A stretch of DNA of 48,039 nucleotides from Chromera velia (taxonomy: Eukaryota; Sar; Chromeraceae). A program made the translations under genes and the position numbers. A model generated the notes under the pieces. It ran no database searches, was not told where the DNA came from, and saw nothing but the letters and a program-made list of their open reading frames with translations. Every line of letters begins with the position of its first letter. Position 1 is the first letter of the stretch. Location: positions 12,501-60,539 of the forward strand of contig JAHBMJ010005948.1 in NCBI GenBank assembly GCA_018398765.1, in the 5' to 3' direction. Of this stretch, positions 1 through 12,000 are shown one piece after another.

Positions 1-84
1 CCGGGCGTGTTGGCGGGTGGAGGTACGCGTACCTGCGCACTTACATGCTTTTGCACTGTTGCCAAAAATTGCTGTTGCTTTAAC

Positions 85-2617
85 ATGACAGAGTCAAGTA
101 GCAGAAGTAGAAAATCTTGCTGGAGTTCCATCTGGGGATTTCTCAATGGGCACAGCTCCATTCACCATGGCCTCAAGCATGTCTTCGGACGGTTTTTCGG
201 GGCTGTCGGCGTGGCAGCTTTCGACTTTCCACTCCTGGTAAGCTGTTCTCATTTATATATATCTGAGTGTATATATAAATATGTATCAATATACCTGTTT
301 AGTGTTGTAGCAACACAGAGACACCGGCAACGAAATTTGTGGTATGTGCTCGTGTCTGTTGGTGCAGATGATGCTGATACCAACAGTAATATTTGGATTC
401 TTCGCATTGGGCTCCTTCTACAGGACTTACGAATATGACTACGTGGCTGCCTGGAATCACAAAGAGAGTGACGCCTACAAGGCACTGCACGCGTATTCAG
501 ACATTTTTGGTGAAAGCCGCCGAACCAATGTGATGCTAGTGGAAGCATCGGGGGGGAAGGACGGGAATTTACTGACGGAGAAGTCCTTACTGACTCTGGC
601 CAAAATGGATGACGACTTTCGGTCCCTTGAGGTCGAGGTGGACGTTTCTTCTTCAGACCTTCTAGATTCCTCCCTGGAGGCTGAGCTGGGCGGCAGACAG
701 AAGTTCTCCTTCGAGGATCTCTGTGCACGCGCCGGAGACAGCTCCTGCCTACTCATCTCCCTCATCGACGCCTTCAAGGATGAAGAGTCAGTCAGTCAGT
801 CAGTCAGTCAGCCAGGCAGGCAGGCAGAAGCGCAGATATGTATAATAGCGCATGTAGCCAGGAAGTCAGAAAGTCTTTCGGCGTGTGTCTAGAAAGATGT
901 ATGCGAATGTTCGTTCTTTTATTGAATTCCCTGATTGAATTTTGTCACTTTCTTTTATCCTCTTAGCGCCTCCAATTTTGGGACCGTGGGGCAAAAAGGC
1001 TCGCAATGATGTGCATCCAGTGACTCAAGATTGAGGTCGCATCAGAGACTAAAACACCATTCCACCTTTTCCCATCCAACGACTTGTGAAAGAAAAACTT
1101 CTGTGCTGACTGTACATGAAATCTCTTTGTACAAAATATTCGTTCGGCTTCAGGGAGTTTGGGAAGTCGGTTGTCCACTGGCCGACGCACGTGAATGTGA
1201 ACGACGGGATCAACGTGAAGGCCTTCCCCTCTCTGTCTCTCGTGGCGGGCGGCACCATCACAGAGGTGCCCTGTGAGAAGCCTGGAGAGGAAAGCGACGT
1301 GTGCCTGGGGGGGTCCTCCACCCTGCTGTTCCATTACATTCTGGATCAGAAACAGAATAGGGTGTTGACGGAAGAGAACACAAAGAGTGCGGCAGAGAGA
1401 GTGGGGGGCGGAGAACTAGGATTCAAGTACACTAGTGACTTTCTCGAGATTGTCTGTCAGAAGTGGGAGGCGGCGTTCCTTGAAAGAGCGTTCCAGTGGG
1501 ACAAGACACTTCAGGAGACGGAGATTGGACGTGCAGCGCCGTTTGCCACTATCTCCATGGGAATTGAAGGGAGAAAGTCCGAGCAGCCCCCGCTTCTGTC
1601 CATTCTCCTCACCTGCGTGCTTGTGTCCTCTTACGTCCTTCTCTTGAACACCTCAGGGTCTCTCGTGTACTGCAAGTCAGTGAGTCCTCATTCATGCATG
1701 TGTGGTATTTTGTTCATACGCAAGCTGCAACGACGAAGGGTACACAAAGAAAGGGCCACACGTGTGGATTGTAGTCTTCTTGTAGACTGCCGAGTTGAGA
1801 GAAAAAGGGCAGTGAGCCTGGTGGGACCAGTGCGAGGGGAGGTCAACCCTCGACAGGGAAGAACCATATGGAAGCGAGCTGTCGATACGCACACACAAAT
1901 CCATCTTCTTGCTTGCGTGAAACCCTAAAACGTTGACACCCATCTTCGTACTTCAGTCTGCTCATTCTACTCGCTTCTGCACTTTTTCGTCTGGACGATC
2001 TACGTTGCGGCATGCAATACAAGGACCAAAACTATCTGTAGGTTGAGCCATTGGATAGGATGCGTTTTGAGGTTTCGATGAACGCAATGCAACCCTTTTT
2101 TTGTCGAATGCAGATGGCTCTCGGCGCTGACAGGTGTCAATGCTGCCGGGTTGGGGTGGGTTGGTGGGACGGGGTTGGTTGCCTTTCTCGGTGTACCCTG
2201 GGCCGGTGCTGCCGAGCTGGTTCCCTTTCTTGTGCTTGGGGTAGGGGTCGACGACATGTTCGTGATTCTGAATTCTTATTTCCTGGGCCATAACGTGAGT
2301 AGGAAGAAGGAGACGGCAACGGTAGCGGGAAGCGGTATGAGAGACCGGATCCGCATAGCGTTGGAGGATGCGGGAATTGGTATCACACTGACAACAACCA
2401 CAACATGCTCTGCATTCCTTGTGGGGCTCATGACACCCTTCGGAGCCATTCGATGGTTTTGCTTCACGATGGTTCCCTGCCTGGTCATGGTCAGTCTCTA
2501 GCTGCATGCGTGTCTGGAGGGGTTGGGGGAGAGAGGTGCGGGAAATTGGGTAAACTGAACAGGGGCTTGTGGGAGTCTCTCTCTCTCTCTCTCTTTCTCT
2601 CTCTGTGTGTGTGTGTG

Positions 2618-2648
<31 letters not shown>

Positions 2649-2649
2649 G

Positions 2650-2687
<38 letters not shown>

Positions 2688-3534
2688 ACTGTCCAATCAA
2701 ATTCATACACGTATGCATGTGGAGCTGCATGAGCTGGTGTGACCGTGTCAATGCAGACTTCCTCGTCTCTCCCGTGTATCTGTGTTCACATGCGTTTGGC
2801 CTCTTTGTTTTCTGCTCTCAGGGGTACATTGCTGCCTTGACAATGTTCGTGGCGGCTCTGTCCCTGGATGCCCGGAGGGAGGCCTTCGGAGAGAAGGGGT
2901 ACATCCGCACAGTCAAGCGACTCCTCTTCTTCAGCCCTTTCAAACCCCTCCCACCTGGTGCTCTGGGAGAATCTCTGAATGCCTCCGCCTCAGAGGAGGC
3001 AGACACAGACGCAGAAATATCTGAAGGCGCACCTCTGTCTCCTTCAGTCGAAGCCCAGGCACAAGCAAAGAGGGCCCAACAGGGAGAGGGAGCGGAACAG
3101 ACAGGGGGGGTCTCTGGGAGATTCGCCAAACTCTCCCCTCTCGAGCTTGCCTCCCTCTCTCTTCAGGCAGCAGAGGCAGACAACACAGGCAGGTGGAGGC
3201 CTCTGCGCCGTCGTCAGTGGTGGTTCTGCGGTCGTCGTCCCTCTGGCGGTGCCGTCTCCCGTCTCCTCGACCGAATTCCCGGGGGGACAGGGGGTGAGCG
3301 TTCTGTTCGCAGGCGATTCATCAAGGGCGTGAAGGAGGTCACAAAGGAACCCAAACCCAACCCTGGATCGGGATTCCGAACTCTGATGAGAAATTACGTC
3401 AGCAGAGTTTTGGTGTCCCCAATGGGACTGATGGTTTCTTTCCTCATCTACGGAGGCCTGGTGGCATACGCAGGGCTGAACCTGAATAGACTCGTCGTGG
3501 GAGGAAGCTATGAGACTGCAGGTGGGTGCGTCTG

Positions 3535-3605
<71 letters not shown>

Positions 3606-6046
3606 CTGTGTGTGTGTGTGTGTGTGTGGAGATGTCTCAGTGTGCGTGAGTGCGACGTTCTTCACTTCCGTCTCTCCCTCTCTGTGCATACTCTCCCCAC
3701 TGTTTTTCTGTTGTCCTTCTGCATGTCCATGTGTCCATCTCTTTCTATGCCAGGTCATTCATTCTTTTTCCGTTTTTCTTACTCAATCTGTTTTTCGCTT
3801 CGTCTCGAGTTTTTGACGCCTTTGGATTCTTCGTCCTCCACGCATGTGTGTGTCAAATTTTCACTTACCCTTCTTCTTCGCTTTGCAGGTGACTACGACT
3901 CCTATTTTCGCGACTTCTTCCTGACGAAGCTGCGAGACTTTCCTGCAGCGTCTCGAGTAGACACGCTCATCTACACACCCAAGGGGGACACTCAAATCGC
4001 CTGGCACAGTCCCGAAGTCCTCGCAGACGTCCGTCAAATTCATGAGGAGATGAGGGAGAGTGCGGATGTGACTCTCCAAGTTTCCCCCCTCATGTCATTC
4101 CTCCGAGCCATGGAGAAGAAGGGGGAGACTCCCGAGAAGTGGACGGAGACAGAGTTCACAGAGGAACTGCAAAGATGGATTCGAACCTCCAACAATGGAC
4201 GTCTGATGGCGAGAGATTTCATTTGGGAGGCTGCCTCCGACAGTGGTCTGGCAGAGGGTGGCACAGAGAGAACAGATCAGGGTCTTCGTCTGAAGAGTTT
4301 CCGGGACACAATCATCGTCTCTCTAGTGGGCTCCTCATCCATCGAGTATGCCTATCAGACAGAGAGGATGAGAGAAATTGTCAACCACAAAACCTTCGAG
4401 GGAAGGTACGTTAGCAGAAAAGAAAGAGAAAGAGAAAGAGAAGGGAGGGAGAGCTGTGTGGGGTAACTTGCGGAGAAACAAAATCAGAAGAACGGAAATT
4501 CACAGAACGTCAATCATTCATTCCTCTGTCGTCGTTTCCGTCCTCGTCGCCTTTCTCCTGCCCTGCTTTGCTTATCGACGTACAGATCAATCTCTTTCTT
4601 TCCCTGGCGGATTGTTTTGGTGCTTCTACGCAGCTACGTGCACACGCACCTGCATCATCCTGTGCATTCTCATGGCTCTCATCTTGTGGCATGCACTCAT
4701 CTTTTGTGTGAGACTCTCTCTCTCTCTTTCTCTCTCTGAGTCTAAGTTTGTGTGTGCGTGTGTGTGTATGAGTTCTGCTATTTGCGTAATACAAAAATGA
4801 GTCTGTATGTGTTGTTGCTTTGTCTATCTGCTCTTTGTTTGTCCGTCTTTGCAGATTCGTTGAGTTCTTCCTTCCTTGGTCCGACTCCACACAGGTCTGT
4901 TGGTCTTCGCTAAGCGTCTTACGGTGCTTTCAATTCGCGCAAGGAGAACTATTATGGAGTCTTCTGTTAAACTCCTTGGCAACAGGTCTCTTTTCGCACG
5001 CACAAAATTTACTTTCTGGTACCAGTACATTAAGTCTGCTGTGCCGAGACGGTTCCCTCCTTAAAAATTTGTGTCTGGGCATCGCCCTGTCCTCCCTTGT
5101 TCTTTCCTTCCTGTTCTTTTTGTTTGTGCAGGTAATGCTTGAGACCACTCTGACGAACATGATAATCTCGATTGGCATCATGGCCTTCACCGTCAGCTTT
5201 GCCGTCTCCCCCCTGGCTGCCCTGGTGGGGATGGTGGCCATCGCTTCTGTCGACATCGTGTTGATCGGCCTGATGCCCGTGTTCGGCATTGCCCTCGATC
5301 AGGTCGCCTCTGTGATTCTGGTCTTGGCCTCGGGGTTCTCTATCGATTACATCGCCCACGTTTGCCATACATCCACAGAGGCAGCAGGACCCTCACGACG
5401 ACACCGAGTCGTGGAGACGTTGACGGTGATGGGGAGCGCTGTAATCTTTGGTGCCAGTAGCTCTATCGTGTCTGTCCTCCCTATCATGTCCTTCGTAACG
5501 AATAAGTACATGGTAAACATGGCCGCCTACCTTCTAGCGATGATTTTCCTTGTGGGAGTTTTCCATGGCGTGTTGATTCTTCCTGTGGTCCTCTCTCTGA
5601 TAGGGCCGTTTCAACAGGAACCCCAGGTAGAGGAGAACGCAGCAGCTCTCCTATACCAACTTCTGACTCTGGGGGGGGTGTTCGGGGGGGGGAAGGGGAA
5701 CGATGAGGAAGACGGAGAGGGAGACATGGGGGAGACAACGTCCAACCCATCCGAGGCTGCCCAGCCCAACATTCACGTCACTCGCGTGCACGTGACGACA
5801 AACACAGTTGAGTCTCATGGGATGACCAGACTCGAGACGGGGTCCCTTGTTAGTGGGACCATGGGGTCGATTCCAGATGAGATTGCTGTGCAAGTGGTAG
5901 ATGTGGCAAGGGCAGAGGTGGAGGCGAATTCCCTTCTCGCGAATGTCGAAGACGACGTTCTATCTGAAGTCTTGAGGGACATGGCTGACTCCTCTCGCTC
6001 TGCCCGGCACCGAGTGGCGTCTCCCTCTGCGGGAGGGGAGTCGTAG
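85..6046 (+). CDS. Patched/NPC1-like RND-superfamily transporter with sterol-sensing domain (8 exons)
   Basis: Exons inferred at 85-237, 368-786, 1154-1675, 2114-2489, 2822-3521, 3889-4405, 4855-4894 and 5132-6046. All have GT..AG borders and matching phases, giving about 1213 aa. The first membrane helix spans the exon 1/2 junction (residues about 46-66). A luminal loop follows, with YKALHAYSDIF-type and FEDLCARAGDSSC motifs. The sterol-sensing block (about 366-490) contains GVGVDD at 407-412, the acidic pair of transmembrane helix 4 in RND proteins. The second half repeats this with SGFSIDYIAH near 976-985 (helix 10). The C-tail of about 150 aa is acidic and low-complexity. Family members are proton- or sodium-driven lipid/sterol transporters or sensors; the cargo here is unknown. 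The start is the first ATG of the open frame, and an extra upstream exon cannot be excluded. Confidence 0.88.
787..1153 (+). other. Transporter intron 2 with tandem GTCA splice-donor array
   Basis: The exon 2 boundary lies in a GTCA tandem repeat. GTCAGT donors occur at 787, 791, 795 and 799. Exon 3 needs phase 2, so 787 fits, and 799 would also fit by adding 12 bases (four residues). The other two would shift the frame. The acceptor is the CAG at 1151-1153. Confidence 0.6.
2577..2692 (+). repeat. Intronic microsatellite (TC)n-(TG)n-(TCTG)n
   Basis: This simple repeat lies in transporter intron 4 (2490-2821). It changes from CT to GT to TCTG units, all pyrimidine- or TG-rich on the sense strand, and ends about 130 bases before the acceptor. 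Open frames through it are low-complexity artefacts. Confidence 0.95.
3537..3629 (+). repeat. Intronic microsatellite (TC)n-(GT)n
   Basis: The repeat begins about 15 bases inside transporter intron 5 (3522-3888). It is a CT run followed by a GT run, the same order as in intron 4. A CT-rich stretch continues to the acceptor TTTGCAG at 3882-3888. Confidence 0.95.
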
Positions 6047-7466
6047 TAACCTTTCTTGTGCATGCATGCACGTATGGATGGTCCGCTTGATCCATCGGTG
6101 AATGAGATAGAGGAATTCAAAAAGGGGGCTTGGGAATCTATTGCTTGCATGAGACATAGTCGAATTAAACAGAATTAAGAACAAAATGTATCCACATAGA
6201 CAAACAAGGTCAATGTACACCAGCTCTATCAACGAAACACAAAGCAACGAGAAGCAAGAAACTGCCACGACTAGAAAGGAAAGCAGGGAAGACCATGGGA
6301 AAGACACACTGGTTTGAATAATTTATAACTTGTTTATGGACTATTTGGCCTAATTTGACCAGAAAAATTAACTATTAATTTTAATTTCAAATTTAGTAGT
6401 AAACTTTGTATACAGTACGGTTAGGAGTAATCTTCTAGTGAGAGACTCGGAGTGATATGGTAGATCTGTTCGATCTGTTTCTCGGTGGCTGCATAGTATA
6501 GTGCATACAGAGTTGTTTAATTGCAAAGGTCTTTATGCATAATGTGTATGTTTTTACGCTTCCTGTATAGCTAGCTGTACAGCTGTTTCAACCTTGCGAA
6601 AGGTCTTATCAGCAAGATTCAAAGACTGACTCTGTCATGTGACTCATGTATACATTGACGAGGAAGGAGGCACGCGACTCAATCTCTTAGGTATCAATAA
6701 TTCAATTGCATCACGTCAATCAGAGGTCAAATCGCAGCTTGCCAGCTCCCCGTGCTTTGTGCGCCTAGTCATGCGTGCGGCTTAGGGGGCTCTTAGATCT
6801 TTCTCTTCATTTGTGTGGCCCCTAGTGTGGCCCTTAGGCGGTGTGAGTTCCGCGTAAACAAGGGGCCCGCATCATAATCATCGCTCTAACCTTCCCTTTT
6901 TGTACGTTTTACCTTCGTGTACAAGTTTATGAGCTGTCTGAAGCAGTGGTTGGAAGCTTGAAGCTGCCTCTTTCTTTTTAGTTCTCTCTTCTTCTTCTTC
7001 TTCTTTTTTTTCTTTTGCCCTATTGTTCTGTTCTGTCTCTGCTCTGTGCTTGACCTCCTGGCTGCTCTGCTGTGGATTTCAAGGCGAATCCTGCTAAATC
7101 TACGGTTTGTCCTCTCCATCTTGTTTTATTTATATTCTGTCTCTGCATGCTGAATCTCATCTCTTTTTTTTTCAATCTTCTATCTTGGGTTTGGGCAGGC
7201 GAAAGTAGAACGGTTACTAGGCGGCCGCTACGCCGCCCGCGGTTACTAATTTTCTTGTTATATTAGTAGTGTTCCGATAGGAGTAGTAGCAGGCTGAGCT
7301 AAAAACAGGCAGATTTGGCCATATTTTGAGTCAAATTAACTTAATTTACAAAACTAATTTTAGACTATAGACTATAGTCTATAGGATTTAACCTTCAATC
7401 ATCATCATCATCATCATCAGACCATAAATTTTAAACTGGTAAAAATCATATTTTTAACATTTATTA
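6047..7466. other. Gene-poor spacer after the transporter; contains a perfect palindrome
   Basis: No credible coding frame. An ATTAAA-like hexamer about 120 bases after the transporter stop could be a polyadenylation signal. CTATAGACTATAGTCTATAG at 7365-7384 is a perfect 20-base palindrome. A run of CAT triplets lies near 7399-7418. The rest is AT-rich with short poly-T tracts. Confidence 0.6.
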
Positions 7467-7693
7467 CTAGGCGTATCACAGAGAAAAAAAAAATAATTTA
7501 AGCCCGTCCTCGCTTTTTTTTTTTTGCCTGACGATGTTAGGTGACAAACAACTGTTGTCCAAGTGTTGCATAAGTGCTGTTTTGGTGTTACACAAGTGTT
7601 GCTTAGGTGTTGCGCAAAAAAAAAAGAAAAACATAATTTAAGCCAATCCTGGTTTACTTTTTTTCTTATTTTGTTTTGCTGTGATACGCCTAG
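7467..7693. mobile_element. MITE-like element, TA-flanked with 12-bp terminal inverted repeats
   Basis: CTAGGCGTATCACAG at 7467-7481 is exactly inverted as CTGTGATACGCCTAG at 7679-7693. If the outer TA is the target duplication, the repeats are GGCGTATCACAG, as in Tc1/mariner-type MITEs. The interior repeats a TAATTTAAGCC motif in direct orientation near 7494 and 7633, and carries degenerate AGTGTTGC repeats. It has no coding capacity, so it would be non-autonomous. Confidence 0.72.
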
Positions 7694-7880
7694 ATTCATT
7701 AAAAGTTCATTCTAGTAAAACTTAATGTTTATCATTTTATGATTGAACTATAACTAGTATATCATTATATATAGCGTATATTATTTAAATATAATCATTT
7801 CAGGGCTTTAAACTGCTAATCGATCAGTTAAGTGGTCAGACTTTAAAATATACCCCCCTGTCACCATAGTATCCAATTAG

Positions 7881-7967
7881 GCTAGGTTAGAGTAGCTTAG
7901 GTTAGGTTAGAAGGCTTAGGTTAAGGTTGGTATAGGTTTTAGGTTAGGTTACCAGGTTAGAAACCTA
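7881..7967 (+). repeat. Degenerate GGTTAG-rich tract
   Basis: GGTTAG, GGTTAGGTTAG and GGTTTTAGGTTAGG recur irregularly in about 85 bases. A similar but shorter tract lies near 25175-25250. They resemble interstitial telomere-like repeats but are not a clean array, so the origin is uncertain. Confidence 0.45.
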
Positions 7968-8148
7968 CCTTGTCCTATAAGGGAGGGGTCCAGGGGGGCG
8001 ATGTGCTGTTTACAGTGACTTCACATTGTAAAACAATAAAAAATACACAGCATCTTCTTACGTAATATCACATAAAAATTTTGAAGAAATAAATTACAAT
8101 CAAATTATTAAACTGTAATTTTAAATAACTAGCTAGGCCCCACACTGC

Positions 8149-8272
8149 TGATGATGATGATGATGTATGAGGTTAAAGCTGGTGAGCCATATAGGCTCTG
8201 GCTAACCTAGTATTTCCTACATAAATTTGATCCCTCGACCTAGGCCCCACTGGGGCATTTGCATGGATCAAA
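8149..8272 (+). repeat. Dispersed repeat with GAT-triplet head, copy 1
   Basis: It starts with a GAT triplet run, then GAGGTTAAAGC, TAGGCTCTGGC, AACCTAG, TCGACCTAGGC and CCCAC.GGGGCATTTGCATGGAT blocks. The same blocks recur in order near 37762-37906, with a truncated copy at 37981-38020. The end includes a small GGCCCCA..TGGGGC stem. It is noncoding; a SINE- or MITE-like origin is possible but no tRNA promoter boxes were convincing. Confidence 0.65.
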
Positions 8273-9071
8273 GCCTAGCTAGGGCGGAAATGGAAACAAA
8301 AACAGAGGGTAGCTCCACCCTCAAGTAACCAGGGTTAAAAACCACCTGCATCAGAACAGACTTGCAGTGGCAGGAGAAACGACCAAGAGGGAAGACAAAG
8401 CTAAAAAGGGAGACCGAAAAAGAGAAGCAAAAGAACGCGTCCATGTCAGATTGAGAAATGGTAAGGAGTGCAGTCTACAGGGTAGGAACCCTACGGAACA
8501 CTTCTCTAGATACTGACTCCTGAGGAAAGGCTCAGCTGCTGAGCACAGTGGATAGTCAGCAGCAAAGAAGGAATACATACAAGATCAAACGAGAATCAAA
8601 CAAGACGCAGGCACAATAACTTTGCTTCCTTAGGGCTGACTAGACTGACCGGAGTACGGTACCTACGGTAATCCTATCAGTCTCTCCTGTCCTTCGATAA
8701 GACCAAAGGTCAACTCCGTAGCCTAAGGGCACGATCTATTTTCGAAGCAGTGAAATTATGAGCAAAAAACCAGACAGGAAAAAGAAAGAGAAAGAAAAGA
8801 GAAGAGATGAAAAGAAGATGAGAAAAAGAAAAACAGAGAGACCACCCAAAAAAGCTGTATCCACGCCGTATGGATATGAGCGCCCCACCCCCCCGCGCCC
8901 ACACAAGCTTGAGCACGGCCCCCCCTGCACGTTTCACATTTCTCTTTCTGTTACATTCTAGCTCTGAACCCACTCCATACACTCAAATAGAGAGAAACTG
9001 GAAACAACCATCTAGAGGCAATCGGATCAAGACTTTACCGTTTATGAAGGCAAGCTAAAATTGCCCGTGCG
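8273..9071. other. Spacer without convincing genes
   Basis: Mixed-composition DNA with a purine-rich stretch near 8770-8850. Short open frames here are lysine/arginine- or phenylalanine/serine-rich artefacts of that composition. Nothing else is recognised. Confidence 0.5.
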
Positions 9072-12000
9072 CTAGCAATAGGGTGTTTCTCGAGAAGGAA
9101 TGTGAAAATCTCTCTTACTTTCTTTTCGTTCTCGCACTCCTAACTGTTGCTTTACCATCTGTTGTGACCACACGATCAAGTCCAACTCAGAGCGTGCGTC
9201 TTTTACTTCCTCTAAAAGCCTATCTATGCATCCTCTTTCTATTTCTATCCCTTTGCATTCTACCAACTTGTGAACAACATCATTCAATTTTCCGCGTCCA
9301 TGCATGCCAAGGGGGCAGTGCTCACAGACAGACTCTACCTTCCCATTCGAAACTCCTCCCCCCCCCCTCCCCAGCAGTATACAGGCAATCGGCGTAACGT
9401 TGGCCTCCAAACAGAGCAGCCTCCTAGGGAGAGGTCGAACTGTAGGAACTCGCCGCCCACTTGAGCCGGTCCATCCTCCCATGACAAGACGGGCCAAGCG
9501 CTGTCTAGACGGATGTTCGATTTAGAAGACCGAAGGCCAGGCTCTCACTCCATTAGGGAAAACACCCCCTTGTCCTGCCTGCCCTCCCCTACTCTGCCGG
9601 CCCTCTTTCTGCAGAGAACGCGGGAGGTTGTGACAAACTAGTCATCCAACCATTCTTATGCGTCCCTACCTCTCCCTTCGACAGCAAGCTTTCTTCTTAT
9701 TGCTGCTTTCTGACCCGGGCCCGAGTGCACCCCCGTATTAGAGAAGAATTGAGGAGCAAAAGGTCCCACCAACAGCTTGACAGACCTCTACTATTCTCTA
9801 TAAAAGCCATCCTTGCAAAGATCTAAAAATCTGGCTGGCACACAGTGGGATGTTAAGGAGAGGCTACGTAAAAATCCCCCCACTCTTTCTGTCAAAAGAG
9901 CCCGTATTGGGCAAAGGCCAGAGATGAAAAGGGAGAGGACATGAAACGAGTTGCAGGGGAGGCCAAAAACCCATCTAACAAAACGTAATTGCAGATTGTC
10001 CAGCATCTTCATGTGACTCATGTCTGCTTGACTGAGGGAAAACGCTTCGAGCCTGTAAAGGGCCACAGGAATCCATAAACCCCAAAATAGCATAATTTTA
10101 GAGGCAGAGGAGAGAGGACTAAGGGAAACATAGAGCTCTATGACCCTCCCCAGCGCCCTTTCTACCGCCCCTGGGGCTAGCTGATGTCTTATAGAGGGAC
10201 GGAGAGAGCCGTCTTCAAAGAAAGTGCAGCTTAAATATTTGTACTGATCAGTTCTCTCTACTTCCTTTCCCTCAAAGAAGATCGGCTCGCTAATGTTCTC
10301 TTCATTGTTAGAAAGCCTCATCACTTTAATCTTTTTCAGATTGACCGTGAGGCCCCATGTCTAATAGTATTCACCCAATTTATTCACTTTTGATTAAAGC
10401 TCCCACGAAGAACGACCAAACAGAATAAGATGGTCAGCATAACCGATGCTAAGCCTTTCGAGAGACTGAGACCCCAAACCGATCGTGTCATCCTAACTAA
10501 CCCAATCTTTCCCTCTTTTTCTCTTCTCCCTCGCTTCGGTCTTCTCGTTCCCCTTTCCACTGCTTGCCCTTCCCAATCTACCTGCCCAAGGTTATTTCAT
10601 ATTCGGCTTTCTATTGGGTTCTCATCATTCACTATTCCATCTTTCTCTGACTCTTCCCCCCCGTGCTCGTTCTCCTGCCAGTGGTCATCTAAGGAGCTAA
10701 CATAGCGGTACAGGTTATTTATGAATAAAAAGAAGAGCAAGGGAGAGACAAGATTGCCCTGTTTTACCCCCGCTCCCTCCGGTATCTCCCTATCTGCTCC
10801 ATCAACTCTTGCTCAGACATCGATATACATGGCATGTACCATCAAGACGTCATATTCCGACACCTCCTCCTCTCGAAGCCGTCTCAAGAACAAACCCCGA
10901 GGAACCTTGTTAAAAGCCTTTAAAAAATCGATAAAAACAGCCAAAAGGGGGCGTTTCCAGGCTTTCGAGCTCGCTACAAGTCCCGCTAGAGCAGCGATAG
11001 CCTCCCTAGTCCCTGCCTCTTTCTGAGACCCCAGCTGCCGGTTGTCCAACATGGTCTGTTCTCTCAGTCTTTTGTTCATCAGAAGGGCAAACAGCCTCGC
11101 AAGCAAATACACGATATGTATAGGTCTCCATTCCGAGCAGTCAGGAGAGGGGGGGCCTTTCGGTACCTTTAAATTCGGTATCGGAACTACACAAATCAAA
11201 TTTCAAAGAGACGGCCAATAAGAACAACGATGAAATAAATTAAAAAAGATAAAAAGAAGGAAATGAGAAAGGGGAGAGAAGTTGAAATATAGGTCGAGAT
11301 GCCTGGGGGAAACGCCTCCAATTCTGTTTGCCTTGCTCATATCAATCGATCGGAGGGCACCAATAATCCTTTTATAAAAGAAGGCCAGAGGATGAGGTGG
11401 GGAAGGGAGAGAGGAAGCAGGGGAAGCAACTGGAAGAGGAGGAAGCCCTTCACCCTCAAAAACACAGGCCCAGAAATCGGTAAAAGCCTTGGAAGTCGGT
11501 CAGTCTCCCCCGCTTTTCGCACTGCCCCTTTCCTTCTTCCAACACCAAATCGCCGAGGGGTTGGATGCCGCCTCCTTTGCTGGCTTTTCTGTTGCCAGTT
11601 CGAGTGCTTGGCTTCTTTACGGGCAAACAATCTCTTCCCTAACCTATGAAGGGACTCAAGCCTTCTCTTTGCACTCTAGGTGGGACCTCCCCGGTCTCCT
11701 TCATCGGGCCCCCACCTCTCTGATCCTTCCATTCCTTCTCGGCCACCCTAACCTCTTTTTTCTTTACTGTACACTCTTCATTCCACCAGTGTGGCCTGGT
11801 CGACTCTCGCTGGGTTACATCCTTTTTCCTTTTCTTAGATTCCTTCCTTCCCCCTGCCCTTTCCCCTTCCGAACTCTTACTTGCTAAACATGCCTGCCAA
11901 GAGTCAGAAATCTGTCTCAGCTGCTTCATCAGGGAAAAAGTTGTTGCATTCGATGGTGGGGGCTCGGGGGGGGGTTTTGGGGGATCGAAGAAGTAGAAGA

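Noticed and set aside
1962-2696. 244-aa minus-strand frame
   Set aside because: Shadow of transporter exon 4 plus the TCTG repeat, giving TDRQTDRQ strings.
2405-3649. Single long ORF covering transporter exon 5
   Set aside because: Only 2822-3521 is coding; the ends run through intron microsatellites.
11489-11887. 132-aa plus-strand frame
   Set aside because: Antisense of the LINE linker region; no domain.
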